In this document: positions 15,222 to 26,900 of the stretch, in pieces
Position numbering within the stretch: position 1 is the first letter of the stretch
Layout: every line of letters begins with the position of its first letter
DNA from: Deltaproteobacteria bacterium
GTDB lineage: Bacteria > Myxococcota_A > Polyangia > HGW-17 > SLPX01
Assembly: GCA_011390535.1 (NCBI GenBank)
Contig: JAABSF010000003.1
Location: 1-31,552, forward strand
Direction: 5' to 3'
DNA length: 31,552 nucleotides
Translations under genes and position numbers: made by a program
The notes under the pieces: model-generated
Databases searched by the model: none
What the model was told of the DNA's origin: nothing
What the model saw: the letters and a program-made list of their open reading frames with translations, nothing else

Positions 15222-17462
15222 ATGAGCAAGGTCCCCTTGACCTTCAAAGTTTATCAACGCGGGCAGCTTGTACGGACAGAGACTTTGTCCCAAGAAGTAA
15301 TCAAGGTTGGGAAGCTGTCATCAGCTCACCTTAGGCTCGACGACGAATCAGTCTCAAGGATGCATGCGTACATCCAGGTGCAGTCCCCAAACGAGATCTT
15401 TATCTCGGATTTGGGTTCCGCGAAAGGGACGATCGTAAATGGGCAAAAGGTAAACAAGAGCCGGTTGAAAAGCGGTGATGAGATTCAGTTGGGTGATACG
15501 AGAGTTGTGGTCGAAGTTGCTCAAATGTCTCCGGGAGCCGCGATACCTACACCAACCGGACAGCCTCCGGCTCCTGGTGATATGTTGGGGCTTGGGGGAG
15601 GTAGCGGTGGGTTCGCCAGCGCAGGTGGAGATCCCGCTATCCCTGGTGTTTCTTCTGGAGCGCCGGTCCCTGGTTTTGGTGGAGGAATCCCAGGTTTTGG
15701 TGGGCCTCAAGCACAAGTTGCTCAACAGAAACCCACTTTCCAGACAATCAATCTCACACCATCGGAGGTTGAGGCGGTAGAAGCGGATGTTGGGCAGGCC
15801 GTGCAAGTCCGCGCCGGGTATCTGGGAGAAGATAAGAAAATGGTTCACCTGTCAAATCCCAAGGCAGGTAAACCAAGTTTTCTTACCATTGCAGGTATGG
15901 GTTTCGGTGTTTTGCTTTTCTTGTTGGGTGTAGGTTTATTTGTTGCCGAGGTTTGGCACATCAACCAGCAAAAAAAGCATCAGGCTGAAGTTGCAGCATT
16001 TCTCAAAACCCGAGGGTTGTCTGAGAAATTTGTTCCCAAGGTAAGAGGAAGCGTGGCAATGGAGCTGGGCTCGGTGGGTGCTACTTTGGGAGGGTTGGTG
16101 TTTTTTATTTTCGGACTTGCTCGGTGGCAACAAGAAAAGGTCAGCCCCAATTTTACAATTGGTAGTGATCCCAGGGCCACTTATCATCTTCCGGAACAGC
16201 TTCTTCCGTCAGGTATATACAGGTTTCCATTAGTGAAAACCGATGGGACAAGTTATCAAGTTTACCTTACTGAAAAAATGGAAGGGGAATACGAGCCGTC
16301 TGAGGGAGATAAAGTGCCCTTAAAATCGCTCATAGAAAATGGCCAAGCAACATCAGCAGGAGATTATCCTGAGACTTATGCTTTCGGTCTGCCTTCCGAT
16401 GGTGTGGTTCGGGTTAAACTTGGAGCGAGCAGTTTTGAAATAGCGACGGTTAAGCCTGGTAAAACAGTAGCCGGGAGGCCTGAAAGAGAATGGACGGCCT
16501 ATGCTTATTATAGCTTGTCATTTGTCGGTCATGCGCTGTTAATGTTTTTGCTTTTCGCAATGCCTTCTGATTCCGACACGATGCAGTCTGATAGTCTAGA
16601 GGCGGCTAATCGCTTCTCAAAGCTGTCTAGGGCGCAGCTCCGTGACCAGCAAAAAGAGCTGGAGGCTAAGCAAAAAGAAGAAGAAAAGAAGAAACCCAGG
16701 GAGACCTCGAAAGAAAAGGCAGATCAACCAGGCGAGGGTCCTGTGGATAAGAGAATCGAGTCCAAAGGAAGCGGCCCCCCCAATCCATTGAAAAGTTCTC
16801 AGCGGGTTTCCCAGGCTCGTGGTGCTGGAATGCTTGGTGTGTTGGGGAGAATGTCAGGGCAAGCATTGGCTTCGGTCTTTGGCCGGGAGTCAGCGGTAAG
16901 TTCCGAGGCGGAGAATGCTTTGGGTGCTTTGGCTGGTCATACAGTTGGAGATGCCTATGGGTTGGGTGGTCTTGGGCTGGGTGGTGGTCGTGGAGGAGGA
17001 GGCTCGGGAGCAGGTGGAATTGGATTAGGTAGTTGGGGTGCAGGGTTTGGTGGCGGCGGTGGCGGTGGCGGCGGCTTTGGTGGCGGAGGAAAGGGTGGCT
17101 ACGGAATAGGAAAACATGGCACACGAAAGGTGAAAGTTTATGCAGGGACGGCAAGGGTTCAAGGATCCTTGGATAAGAACATCATTCGCCGAGTCATCCG
17201 ACGGCACCTTGCTGAAGTTCGATTCTGTTATGTCTCAAAAGGTTTGGCTACAAATCAGAATCTGTCAGGGCAGGTACAGGTACAGTTTATTATCAGCCAG
17301 ACAGGAAGTGTGACTTCGGTTGGTGTGATCTCTTCTTCATTGAATCATCCAGCGACAGAAGCATGTATCCAACGTTCCATCAGAAGATGGAAGTTCCCCA
17401 GGCCTGAGGGTGGTATCGTCGTCGTGAAATATCCCTTCAACTTCAAGCCCGGCGCAGTTTGA
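15222..17462 (+). CDS. FHA-domain, three-TM, TonB-like protein, GltG/PglI-like (AgmX/PglI C-terminal domain)
   Basis: The 746-residue protein has an FHA domain at about 25-98 (SVSRMHA, LGSAKGTIVNG). Its usual GR is GK here (residues 30-31). A Gly/Pro-rich linker (115-170) follows. Membrane helices lie at about 219-244, 280-300 and 428-447, with a cytoplasmic segment between the second and third (FTIGSDPRATYHLPEQL). A charged coiled coil (465-505) and a Gly-rich tract (579-629) lead to a TonB-like C-terminal domain at about 640-746. That domain has Cys669 and Cys715 and ends WKFPRPEGGIVVVKYPFNF. Three helices put the FHA in the cytoplasm and the TonB-like end in the periplasm. This is the layout of M. 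xanthus PglI/GltG, which is thought to pass proton-motive force to the envelope complex. The ATG follows AGGAGG at 15211-15216. An upstream TTG frame to 15123 is rejected. Confidence 0.88.
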   Translation: MSKVPLTFKVYQRGQLVRTETLSQEVIKVGKLSSAHLRLDDESVSRMHAYIQVQSPNEIFISDLGSAKGTIVNGQKVNKSRLKSGDEIQLGDTRVVVEVAQMSPGAAIPTPTGQPPAPGDMLGLGGGSGGFASAGGDPAIPGVSSGAPVPGFGGGIPGFGGPQAQVAQQKPTFQTINLTPSEVEAVEADVGQAVQVRAGYLGEDKKMVHLSNPKAGKPSFLTIAGMGFGVLLFLLGVGLFVAEVWHINQQKKHQAEVAAFLKTRGLSEKFVPKVRGSVAMELGSVGATLGGLVFFIFGLARWQQEKVSPNFTIGSDPRATYHLPEQLLPSGIYRFPLVKTDGTSYQVYLTEKMEGEYEPSEGDKVPLKSLIENGQATSAGDYPETYAFGLPSDGVVRVKLGASSFEIATVKPGKTVAGRPEREWTAYAYYSLSFVGHALLMFLLFAMPSDSDTMQSDSLEAANRFSKLSRAQLRDQQKELEAKQKEEEKKKPRETSKEKADQPGEGPVDKRIESKGSGPPNPLKSSQRVSQARGAGMLGVLGRMSGQALASVFGRESAVSSEAENALGALAGHTVGDAYGLGGLGLGGGRGGGGSGAGGIGLGSWGAGFGGGGGGGGGFGGGGKGGYGIGKHGTRKVKVYAGTARVQGSLDKNIIRRVIRRHLAEVRFCYVSKGLATNQNLSGQVQVQFIISQTGSVTSVGVISSSLNHPATEACIQRSIRRWKFPRPEGGIVVVKYPFNFKPGAV
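17049..17090 (+). repeat. Gly-codon (GGY) tandem tract in the GltG-like gene
   Basis: Nine successive GGT/GGC codons (17049-17075) are followed by TTT and four more Gly codons. It encodes a flexible periplasmic linker before the TonB-like domain. Such tracts can change length by slippage. Confidence 0.75.
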
Positions 17463-17580
17463 TTTAACTTCATAGCTTTTAAGTTTTAAACCTTCCCGAC
17501 TTCTAAAAGATTCTCCTTTCTAAAGCAGGGCGGCACTTCAAGGGCCGACAAATCATCCACTGACCCACTGTCATTGAAGA

Positions 17581-17594
17581 TTGATCAGGATCAA
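17581..17594. promoter_or_regulatory. Operator-like inverted repeat
   Basis: TTGATC-AG-GATCAA is a perfect 6+6 inverted repeat with a two-base centre, 400 bases before the giant gene. It could bind a dimeric regulator. No protein is assigned. Confidence 0.25.
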
Positions 17595-17902
17595 CTGATA
17601 ATCCAGTTTTTAAGTCTTCCCCAAAAAATCGTCGTGAAACAGGATTACAACAAAGGGAAATTTATTTTTGAATTGGCGCAAAAATTCTTTGCTGCTTTCA
17701 TACTAGAGATATCTCTTTATCTGATAATGTTTCAGTAGAACCCGTAAGAACAAAAGAAAGATGAACATTTGGGCCTCTGATAGAAGAACTCCTGAAAAAT
17801 AGTCTTTTCAAAAATGGTTTTGTATTGTTTTTATGTACCCGTTAACCCATAAATGGAGTAGTTAAAAAAAGGTAAATGTTGCTCTTTCTTTATCTATTTA
17901 TC

Positions 17903-17932
17903 TTGGATCTAAAAGGCTTTGTGTGATATAAA
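17903..17932 (+). promoter_or_regulatory. Candidate promoter of the giant TPR gene
   Basis: TTGGAT (17903-17908), an 18-base spacer and TATAAA (17927-17932), about 54 bases before the ATG. The giant gene would then be transcribed apart from the FHA gene. Confidence 0.45.
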
Positions 17933-17985
17933 AGGCGCTGTTCTTTTTAGCTCTTTATCCCAATAACAACGGGAGGATACCGATT

Positions 17986-20900
17986 ATGGATTTGCGCAAG
18001 GAGAGAGAGGTTTTTCTGCTTGCCACCAGAAGTTGGGAAGACTTAATCAATGGCATCAAAGTTGCCGTAAAAGCTGAACAGGATGCTGGTCTGAAGGCGA
18101 ACCTGTTGGTCACTTTGGGAGATTTAGCTTGGAATGATGCTCTTGAAGGAGATCTTGCAGTATCTTGCTATAAAAGTGCATTTAAAGCAGACAAAACTAA
18201 TAAAACAGCGCTAATTAGAGCTTTGGATGTTTATGAAGCTTTTGGTGATCTTCATAACGGGATAAAAGTAGCCAAGCTTTTAGTAGATTCGGGTGACGAA
18301 AAAAAAGGTGTGGTTGAGTTAATCCGCCGATTGGGATATCTTCTCATGTCCGCAGGAAAGTGGGATGAGGCGAAGACGGTTTTTGAAAACGCAGTTGAAG
18401 CGGGCGATCAAAATGCTGAGATAGAATTGTCTGTTTGTCGGGAAGGTGTTCAAGCTCAACAAAGAAATGTTGATTCTTTGTTGGACGGTATGGACGATAA
18501 TTCTTTTGAGGTACAGGTTCATTTTTTGATGAGCATGGGGTTGCTCATCCAAGAGAATGATCCTAGCCGCGCGTTAGGTTTTTTTAAGAATATTTTGGCC
18601 ATGGACCCTAATAATCATAGGGCGCTGTGGGAAATTCAGCGAATATTTTTAGACGGTAATACGCCCCATGAGCTGTTTGATTTTCACAAAGATTATTTAA
18701 GTGATTTGTCCAGTGAGACAGAACAGAAATCTTTGCGGGCTCTTGAGATTGGCCGATTTTGGTTAAGACAATTACAAGATGAGCCTAAAGCCAGTTATTT
18801 TTTCGCTTTGGCTCTTAGTGAAAACCATAGCAGGAAGATTCGTTTTGATGGAGATCTTGTCGCCCTTGAACATGTTGTGTTAAAGGGTAAAGAGGAGTCC
18901 GTTGAGAAAGCATTTGAAAGAGCAGGCGAGCTGGATTTTTCTAAGGGCGAGCTGGTTTTTTTAAATGTTTTGAGAGGAATATTTTTTCAGCATCGGTTAA
19001 AAAACGAACAACTTGCCAAAGACGCCTTCATAGCTGCGAGAGAGATATCACCGGAGCATGAAGATGTACTGGCTTTTTTTGAACAAAAAAACGAAGTATC
19101 AAAAAGCGACGGTACGGTGGACATGAAAGACAACACCGTGCGAAGCGAAGAACAAAAAGAAGAGCAGATATTTCAGGAGGAACAGGAAGTGGAAGAAGGA
19201 CATCCGGAGGCTCAAATGCAAGCTGAAACCCAAAACCGGGAGAACTTCGAAGAGACCTTCAACGAGGAGCAACAGAAGCTCATCGATGAAGCTCGGGCAG
19301 TTGAAGAAGAGCAAAAGGAGAAAGCTCCTGATGCGTGGCGGAAGGTGGTCAAGGCTTTACCAGAAGCCATTCTTCCCAAAATGGAATTAGCGCGGGTTCA
19401 AAAAGAACTTGAGAGATGGAACAGCGCCGCTGATGCTCTGAACGATGTTTTAAACGCATTGCCGGAAAATGCCGTCGATCAGAAAAAGAGTGTGCTCTTT
19501 GATTTAATCGAGCTTTATCGAGACCATATGAAGCTGGATGTGAAGGTTCTGGAATGCTTTAAGAAGCTGAAAAAAATTGATCCCAATGACATACGAGTCT
19601 TGGATGCAATGGCTGAACATCTTGAAAGCGCAAAGAGATACACTGATCTCATCAAGGTGCTCAGACAAAAAGCAGACCTTCTTACAGAACCGCAAGAAAA
19701 GGTTGATCTTCAATTAAGAATAGCGCGGTTGTTCATGGATAGAAATAATCACGCTGAAGCTGTAAAAGCATTTGAAGCTGTTTTAGAGGAAGATCCTACT
19801 AACGCAGAAGCGCTTGAACAGTTAAAGGAGATGTACGAAAAGCGGCGTGATTGGGAGAAGTTGATCTCAGTTTATGAAAAAGAGATTGAACAGGCTGAGG
19901 ATGAAGAAGCAAAGCTCGAGGGCCGTTTGTCTGTTGCGCGGCTTGCTTCCCAGAAGCTTCGCCGCCCTGGTGTAGCCACTGATCTGTGGGAGAAAGTGTT
20001 GGAATCCGACCCACAGAATATTGAAGCCATGGAGAATCTAGAGACATTTTACAAACGAGAGAAGAAGTGGGAAGAGCTAGCCGGAGTATGTGAAAAGCAT
20101 GTAGATTTGATAGATGACGCAGAACAATGCGGAAAGCTTTGTTTAGAGATGGGGGTTTTGTTTTCGGATAGATTGAATGATACAAAACGGGCTATTCAGG
20201 CTTGGAAAAAGCTTCTTACATTTGATCCCGAAAACAGAAGGGCACAAGATTCTCTTAAAAAACTCTATATTGCCGACAAGGCATGGGATGAGCTGGAGGC
20301 ATTTTATGCCGAGCAGGATAAATGGGAAGAATATATTCGGGTGCTGGATCGGCAGGTTCCTCAGGAAGAACCCGAGACACAGATCAGCTTGCTATTCAAG
20401 GTAGCAACCCTGTGGCTTGAAAAGATGGAAAAACCCGAGAGAGCGGTTGGTAGTTATGAAAAGATTCTAAAGATTGATGAAAAGAATCTTGCAGCGGCCG
20501 AGGCGCTCATTCCAATTTTTTCCGCGGCAAACAACAACAAGAAACTGGCGAGTGTTTTAGAGATTCAGCTTGAGCACACAGAAGATCCGGAGTTAAAAAT
20601 CGAAAGGTTGAGAAATTTATCCGATCTTTATGAAAACAAGCTTCGAGATCCTAAAACGGCTATGGACCTTTATTTGCAGGCCTTTGAGCTGGCCTGGGAA
20701 GAGGAATGGGTTAGAGCGGAGCTGGAGCGTCTCGCTGAGATCACTAAGGGTTGGACAAAGCTTTTAGGAGCTTATGAAAATGTGTTGGAAAAATTCTCCG
20801 ATCCTGCAGATTCTCTGCCCTTCAGGAAGGTTGTAGCCTCGATTTACGAAAAGGAGCTTGGGGAAGTAGAAAAAGCTCTTGAGGTGAACAAGAGCATTTT

Positions 20901-23900
20901 GGAAATCGCACCGGAAGATTTAGAGGCAGTGGAGGCGTTGGAGAGGCTCTATATAGCCAAGGCTTCATTTGATTCTTTAATACAAGTTTATGCAAAGAAG
21001 CTTGAGTTGGTTATGGAAGAAGAGTCGAGGCGGGAAATATTGCTCAAGATGGCGCAGTTGTCAGAAGAAGAGCTAAGTAACCCTCAAGAGGCAATCAAAT
21101 ATTACAACAGCATTTTGGAGATGGGAGAAGATCTTGATACCCTGAAAGCATTGGATCGTCTTTATGAGAGCCAAGAGATGTGGGAACAACTCGCCGGGGT
21201 TCTTGAAAGCCGGCTTGTGCTAATTGACCCTGAAGATAGGACTAACCTGGGTGAGATAAAATATCGTCTTGGGCAGTTGAAGGAAAATAAGCTGGAATCT
21301 CCCGGAGAGGCAATTGCTGCATATCGGGATATTTTGGAGATGGATCCCCTTCATGATGGAGCTCGAGAAGCGCTGGAAAAACGACTCTCTGACGACTCCT
21401 TCAAGCTGGAAGCGGCTAACATTTTACAACCAATATACGAAGAACAGGCTGAGTGGGAAAAGTTGGTCTCCGTATATGAGATAAAAGTAGAAGGGCAAGA
21501 GGATGCACCTCTAGAGGCGGTAGATTTTCTTTTGAAAATCGGAGAGATATGGGGGCAGCGTCTAGGAGATTCTTCAAAGGCGTTTGATGCATATAAGCGT
21601 GCTTTTGAAAAAGATCCAACAAATGAACAGGCAAGGCAGGAGCTTGTCAAGATTTGCGAAATAGACGAAAACTGGTCCGATTTGGTTTCTCTTTATGAAG
21701 GGGCGGTTACACAGGATATTGATCCGACATTGAGAAGAGAGTTGTTCGTCTCACTTGCTAAAATCCAAGATACTCATCTCGACAATTGGGAAAAAGCGGT
21801 GGAAGCCTATCGTCAGGCTTTGGTAATCGACCCGGATGATTTAGATTCCCTGGATGCTCTTGAGCAGTTGTTTACGCGGCGGGAAGAATGGTCCGATCTT
21901 TTGGAGATCTATCGCAAGAAGGCTGAAATTTCAGCTGATCCGGAAAACAGGGAGACCCTCTTTTTCCAGATGGCTTATCTTCAAGAGGAGATGCTGAAAA
22001 AAATCCCGGAAGCTATTGAGACTTATCGTGAGATTGTTGCAGCCGATGACACGAATTTAAAAGCGCTTCAAGCGCTGGATAGGTTGTACACTCAGCAAGA
22101 GGCATGGCATGAGTTGGCGGATAATTTAACTCGTCAACTGGATCTCACAGACGCGGACAGCGAAGAACATGTTGTGCTGTTGAATCGTCTGGCGGAGCTT
22201 AGAAAGAGCCGTCTCGGAGAAGCGGGCGCAGCTGTTGAAACATATAAGAAGGTTCTCCAAGAAGATCCTGAAAACGATCACGCCATTGCTTCTTTGGAAG
22301 CCCTCTTATCCAGTGAGGAGCATCAGCTGAATGTAGCTCAAATACTAGAACCCATTTATCGGATGCGTGACGACTGGCAAAAATCTATTCGTGTTTATGA
22401 GGTGATGGTTGAAAACACCTTTGACCCGGTGAAAAAATTGGAGCTTCTCCATGGCATTGGAGAGCTCTATGAGATTGCCGGCGATGACAGCGCTTCGGCC
22501 TTTGCAACTTATGGGAGGGCATTGGCTGAAGATCCTATGAACGAGGAAACACAGAAAAGATTGGAGCGATTGTCCCAGGAGCTGGAAAACTGGGAAGACT
22601 TGATAGCGTTATACAAGAACCAAGCAGCGGATACGGTTGATACAGAGCTGGGAGTTATGCTGCTGACACGTGTAGCTGAAATTTATGACTCGCAGCTCCA
22701 AGATCTAGAGAAGGCGGCCGAGTCTTACTATCAGGTTTTGGAGATCAATCCTGAGAGGATTGAGGCGGCGGATGCTCTTGAGAGTCTATTTGTTCGGATG
22801 GACGATTCCGCCAGGTTGGTCCAGATCCTTTTAAAGAAATCAGACATGAGCGGTGACATCGAAGAGCGCAAAAATCTCTGTTATAAAGCAGCGCAGATCC
22901 AAAAAGATGTTTTAGAAAATTCCCAAGCTGCTATCGAAATTTATAACAAAGTCTTGGAAATGGATGAGAGCGACATGGTTTCCCTGGATGCGTTGGAGGG
23001 GCTCTATGTTCATCAGGAGAGTTGGGAAAATCTAAAAGATGTTTACATCAAAAAAGCTGAGCTGGCTCCCACGGATGAAGAACGCAAGAAGATGCTCTAT
23101 GTGCTTGGGCAGGTTTATGATGTTGAGCTGAAAGATGCGCCCCGCGCTATAGAGACCTATCGTTCCATTTTGGATATAGACCCGGAAGATCTTGAAGCTA
23201 TACAGGCGTTGGATCGCTTGTACGAAGCAACAGAAAATTGGTATGAGCTCCTGAATATTTTGGAACGGGAGGAAGAGTTGGCGCAGGGTTCTGCCGAGGT
23301 GGTCGGGCTAAAACACCGAATGGGGTCCTTGTGGGAACATAACATGGAAGATCTCACTAGATCAGTGGAGTGTTATAGAGAGGTTCTTCAAATGGATCCC
23401 ACCCATGAGCCTACTTTAGAGGCACTGGACCGGATTGTTCATGGAGAAAAAGAGCCTTTGCTTGCGGCTTCTGTATTGGAACCTGTTTATCGAGACGGAA
23501 TGGACTGGGAGAAGTTGGCCGATGTTTATGAGGTGATGGTAAAGCACACAGAGGAAAGTGCACAGAAAGTCGAGCTTTTACATCGAACAGCTGATCTGTA
23601 CGAACAACAGCTAGAGTCTTTTGATCGGGCTTTTGATGCATATGGTCGGGCATTAGAAGAAGACCCTACAAACGAACAGACATTAGGCCAACTTGAAAGA
23701 TTGGCAGATCAAACAAACTCTTGGGAGCCGCTGGCCCAGCTTTATGAAAGCCAACTTGAAAAGATTTTGGACAGCCAGCTTCAGATAAGCATGTTGTTAA
23801 AGGTAGCTCGTGTATATGAAGAAGAATTAGAGCAGGCCGAGAACGCCGTCAAGAAATATGAAAGAGCTCTAGAACATGATCCTGAGTGTCGTCCTGCGAT

Positions 23901-26900
23901 TCTCTCCTTGGATCGCTTGTTTGAATCAATGGAAAAGTGGAAAGAGCTGACGGAGGTTTTGCGGCGCGAGATACGTATGGCTGTATCCGATGAAGAAATG
24001 GTGAGTCTGCAGTTCAGACTTGGACAGATCTTCGAACAAAACATCGGCGACATGGACAGCGCCCTCGAATGTTATCGAGATATATTGACAACATTGCCGG
24101 GACATTCGGCAACACTCTCGGCATTGGAACTCCTTTTTTCGGAAGGTGTAAAGCAACAAGAGATAGCAGAAATATTAGAGCCTTTTTACACGGATCACGG
24201 ACATTGGGAAAAGCTCGTGAAGATTTTGGAGGTACAGCTCGACTATGTTCAGGACTTGATGGATAGAATGGCTGCTATTCAAAGAATCGCCGAGATCAAT
24301 GAAAATCAGCTCGTTGATAGTATTGAAGCCTTTAGATGGTGGGGGAGGGCGTATCTGGAGGATCCCACATCAGAGCTCGTTGTTGAGGAGTTGGAACGAT
24401 TAGCGGCGGCTACTGAGTCCTGGGAGGAGCTGGTGGAGGTATATCAGAAAGCGGCCGAAGCCAAGGCGGATGACCCCGGTTTGGTAAAAATGATTCTCCT
24501 AAGAAAGGCGAGAATCTGCGAAGAACAGACCCAAAACCATGCACAGTGGGAAGAGGCGCTGTTAAAGGTTCTTTCTATTGACGAAAAGGACGCAGAGGCA
24601 CTTGCCGGCCTGGATAGGCTGTATACACAGGCGCAGATGTATGAAGAGTTGGCATCTATTTTGGAAAGGCGTGTAGAGATCGCTGAAATCCCGGATGACA
24701 TAATCACTCTGCATTTCCGGCTGGCTGAAGTGCGAGAGGTCTTTTTGGAAGATTTGGATGGAGCCGTTCAGTCGTTCAAAGCGGTCCTTGAAGAAGAAAT
24801 GCGCAATCCAAAGGCGTTAGAGGGACTGGAGAAGATCTACTTCGCCAGAGAGCAGTGGCGTGAGCTGTATGAGGTTTACGAGCAATTGCTTGATGTCGCT
24901 GCAGGCGATTCAGAGATGGCTGATTGTTATGCCCGGATGGCCAAGATAGCCTCTGATGCTCTGGAAGATCCTAAGGATGCACAGCAAAAATGGCATCAAG
25001 TCCTGGATTTGCGCGGAGAGGATCCAATGGCACTTGAAGCCTTGGCTGACTTGTTTGAAGAAGCCTCCAGGTGGCAAGATCTGGTTGAGATACTTGAAAG
25101 ACAAGTAGATGTAATGGAGGAACCCTCGGAAAGGGTAGCTGTGTTGGATAGATTGGGCAGGATTCACAGAGATAACCTCCAGCAGGACAGAGATTCTATC
25201 GATGTTTACAACAGGATCATGGAAATCGATCCGTCAAATACACTGGCGCTTTGGGCGCTTGCTGACCTTTATCGTCAAACCCAGGCATGGGAGGAGTTGG
25301 CTCAGACTCTCTATGAGTTGGTAAGAATCGGCACGACGGAAGCAGAGATGTCTGATGAACAGCTCATTGACCTATATTCACAAATAGGTGAGTTGCAGGG
25401 CCAAGTTTTGATGCGACCCGACGATGCCATAGAAGCTTGGCAACGAGTGTTGGATCTTGATCCGGGAAGCTTCAAAGCACTTGGTGAGTTGGAAGCTCTA
25501 TTCACACAGGAAATGCGTTGGCCGGAATGTGTTCAGGTGTTAGAACAAAAAGTTAATGCTTTGACGGAAGTGCCGGACAAAATCGAAGTGCTTTTGCAGA
25601 TAGCGAACATATGGGAAGACAAAGAACTTCATCCGGTGAATGCTGCAGAAGCTTATGAGCGTGTTTTGGAGCTTGACCCAAGCCACATGATGGCCTCCGA
25701 AAATGTTGAAAAAATCTACCGTGAAAATGAAGAGTGGGAAAAATTGGTAGATATTTTATTGGGGCGAATAGAGCACATCGATAGCACGGAAGGAAGAGTT
25801 GAAATTCTTCAGCAAACAGCAAAGATATATGAAGAAAACATGGTCCCATCGGATCTGGATTCTGCCTTTCAGACACTTCTTTTTGCATTCGAATTGGATT
25901 ATACGAACGAACAAACAGCGAGTGAATTAGAACGCTTGGCGAGCGCCACAAATAAGTGGAATGAGCTACTGACGAAATATAACGAGGAGGTGCAGCAGTT
26001 AACAGACATTGAGACAAAATGTGAACTGCTTGTAAAGATAGGGCGCTGGTATGGAGAAAAACTTAATCACCCAGAGTATGCAATCGCTTCTTTGAAGCAG
26101 GCGTTGCAACTGGATCAAAACAACCGCTCAGCTCTAGCGGGATTAGGAGATTTCTATAAGCATCAGGGGCAGTGGGCTGAGTTGGTACAGGTTCTTACGA
26201 GACGATCTGAGCTGGAAGAGGACCCTTCTGTTTTGACGAAGCTCTATTATCAAATTGGTGAGCTATATGAAAATAAGCTGTCCAATGTTATGGAGGCGGA
26301 AAAGGCTTTGCCGTATGCTATTCAGTCATATCAAAAATCCCTTCAGGCTGATGGTACAAACGAAGATCCCATCCAAGCGTTGGAGCGACTCTATCGACAG
26401 AACCAGCAGTGGGAGAACCTTGTAGATATTTTAAAGAAAAAGGCTGAGTTAGCGGAAGACACGGATGCAGTCATAGACATAAAGTATTCAGTGGGTGAGA
26501 TTTATGAGGATCGGTTAGATGATGCCTACAGAGCCATCGAGAGCTACAAGGATATACTCACTGTTGATCCACAACACCTGCCTGCGTTAAAGAGCTTGGA
26601 GAAGCTTTATGAAAAGACAGGTCAGATGGAGGAGTATCTCGATGTTTTGGAGCAGCAGCTTGATTATGTTGGCTCTGATGAAGAGCGCATAACGAAATAC
26701 AACCAGATGGCTGCTGTATGGGAAGAGCATTTCGATAAGATCAGCAGATCAACAGAGTGCTATGAAAAGATTCTTTTAATAGACGAAAAGAGTGAAGGGG
26801 CTTATAGAAACCTGGAACGGTTATATAGGCAGGAGGCTCAGTGGGAAGATCTTGTTGATACCTATTCGAAGCATATCAACGCAATACATTCTCCTGCAGA

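Larger units (their letters stand above)
17463..17985. other. Long intergenic region before the giant TPR gene
   Basis: These 523 bases contain no gene that I can support on either strand. Visible elements are an inverted repeat at 17581-17594, an AT-rich second half, a candidate promoter at 17903-17932, and the strong GGGAGGA ribosome binding site at 17971-17977. In M. xanthus gltH and other genes lie between gltG and gltI. Nothing comparable is left here. Confidence 0.6.
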
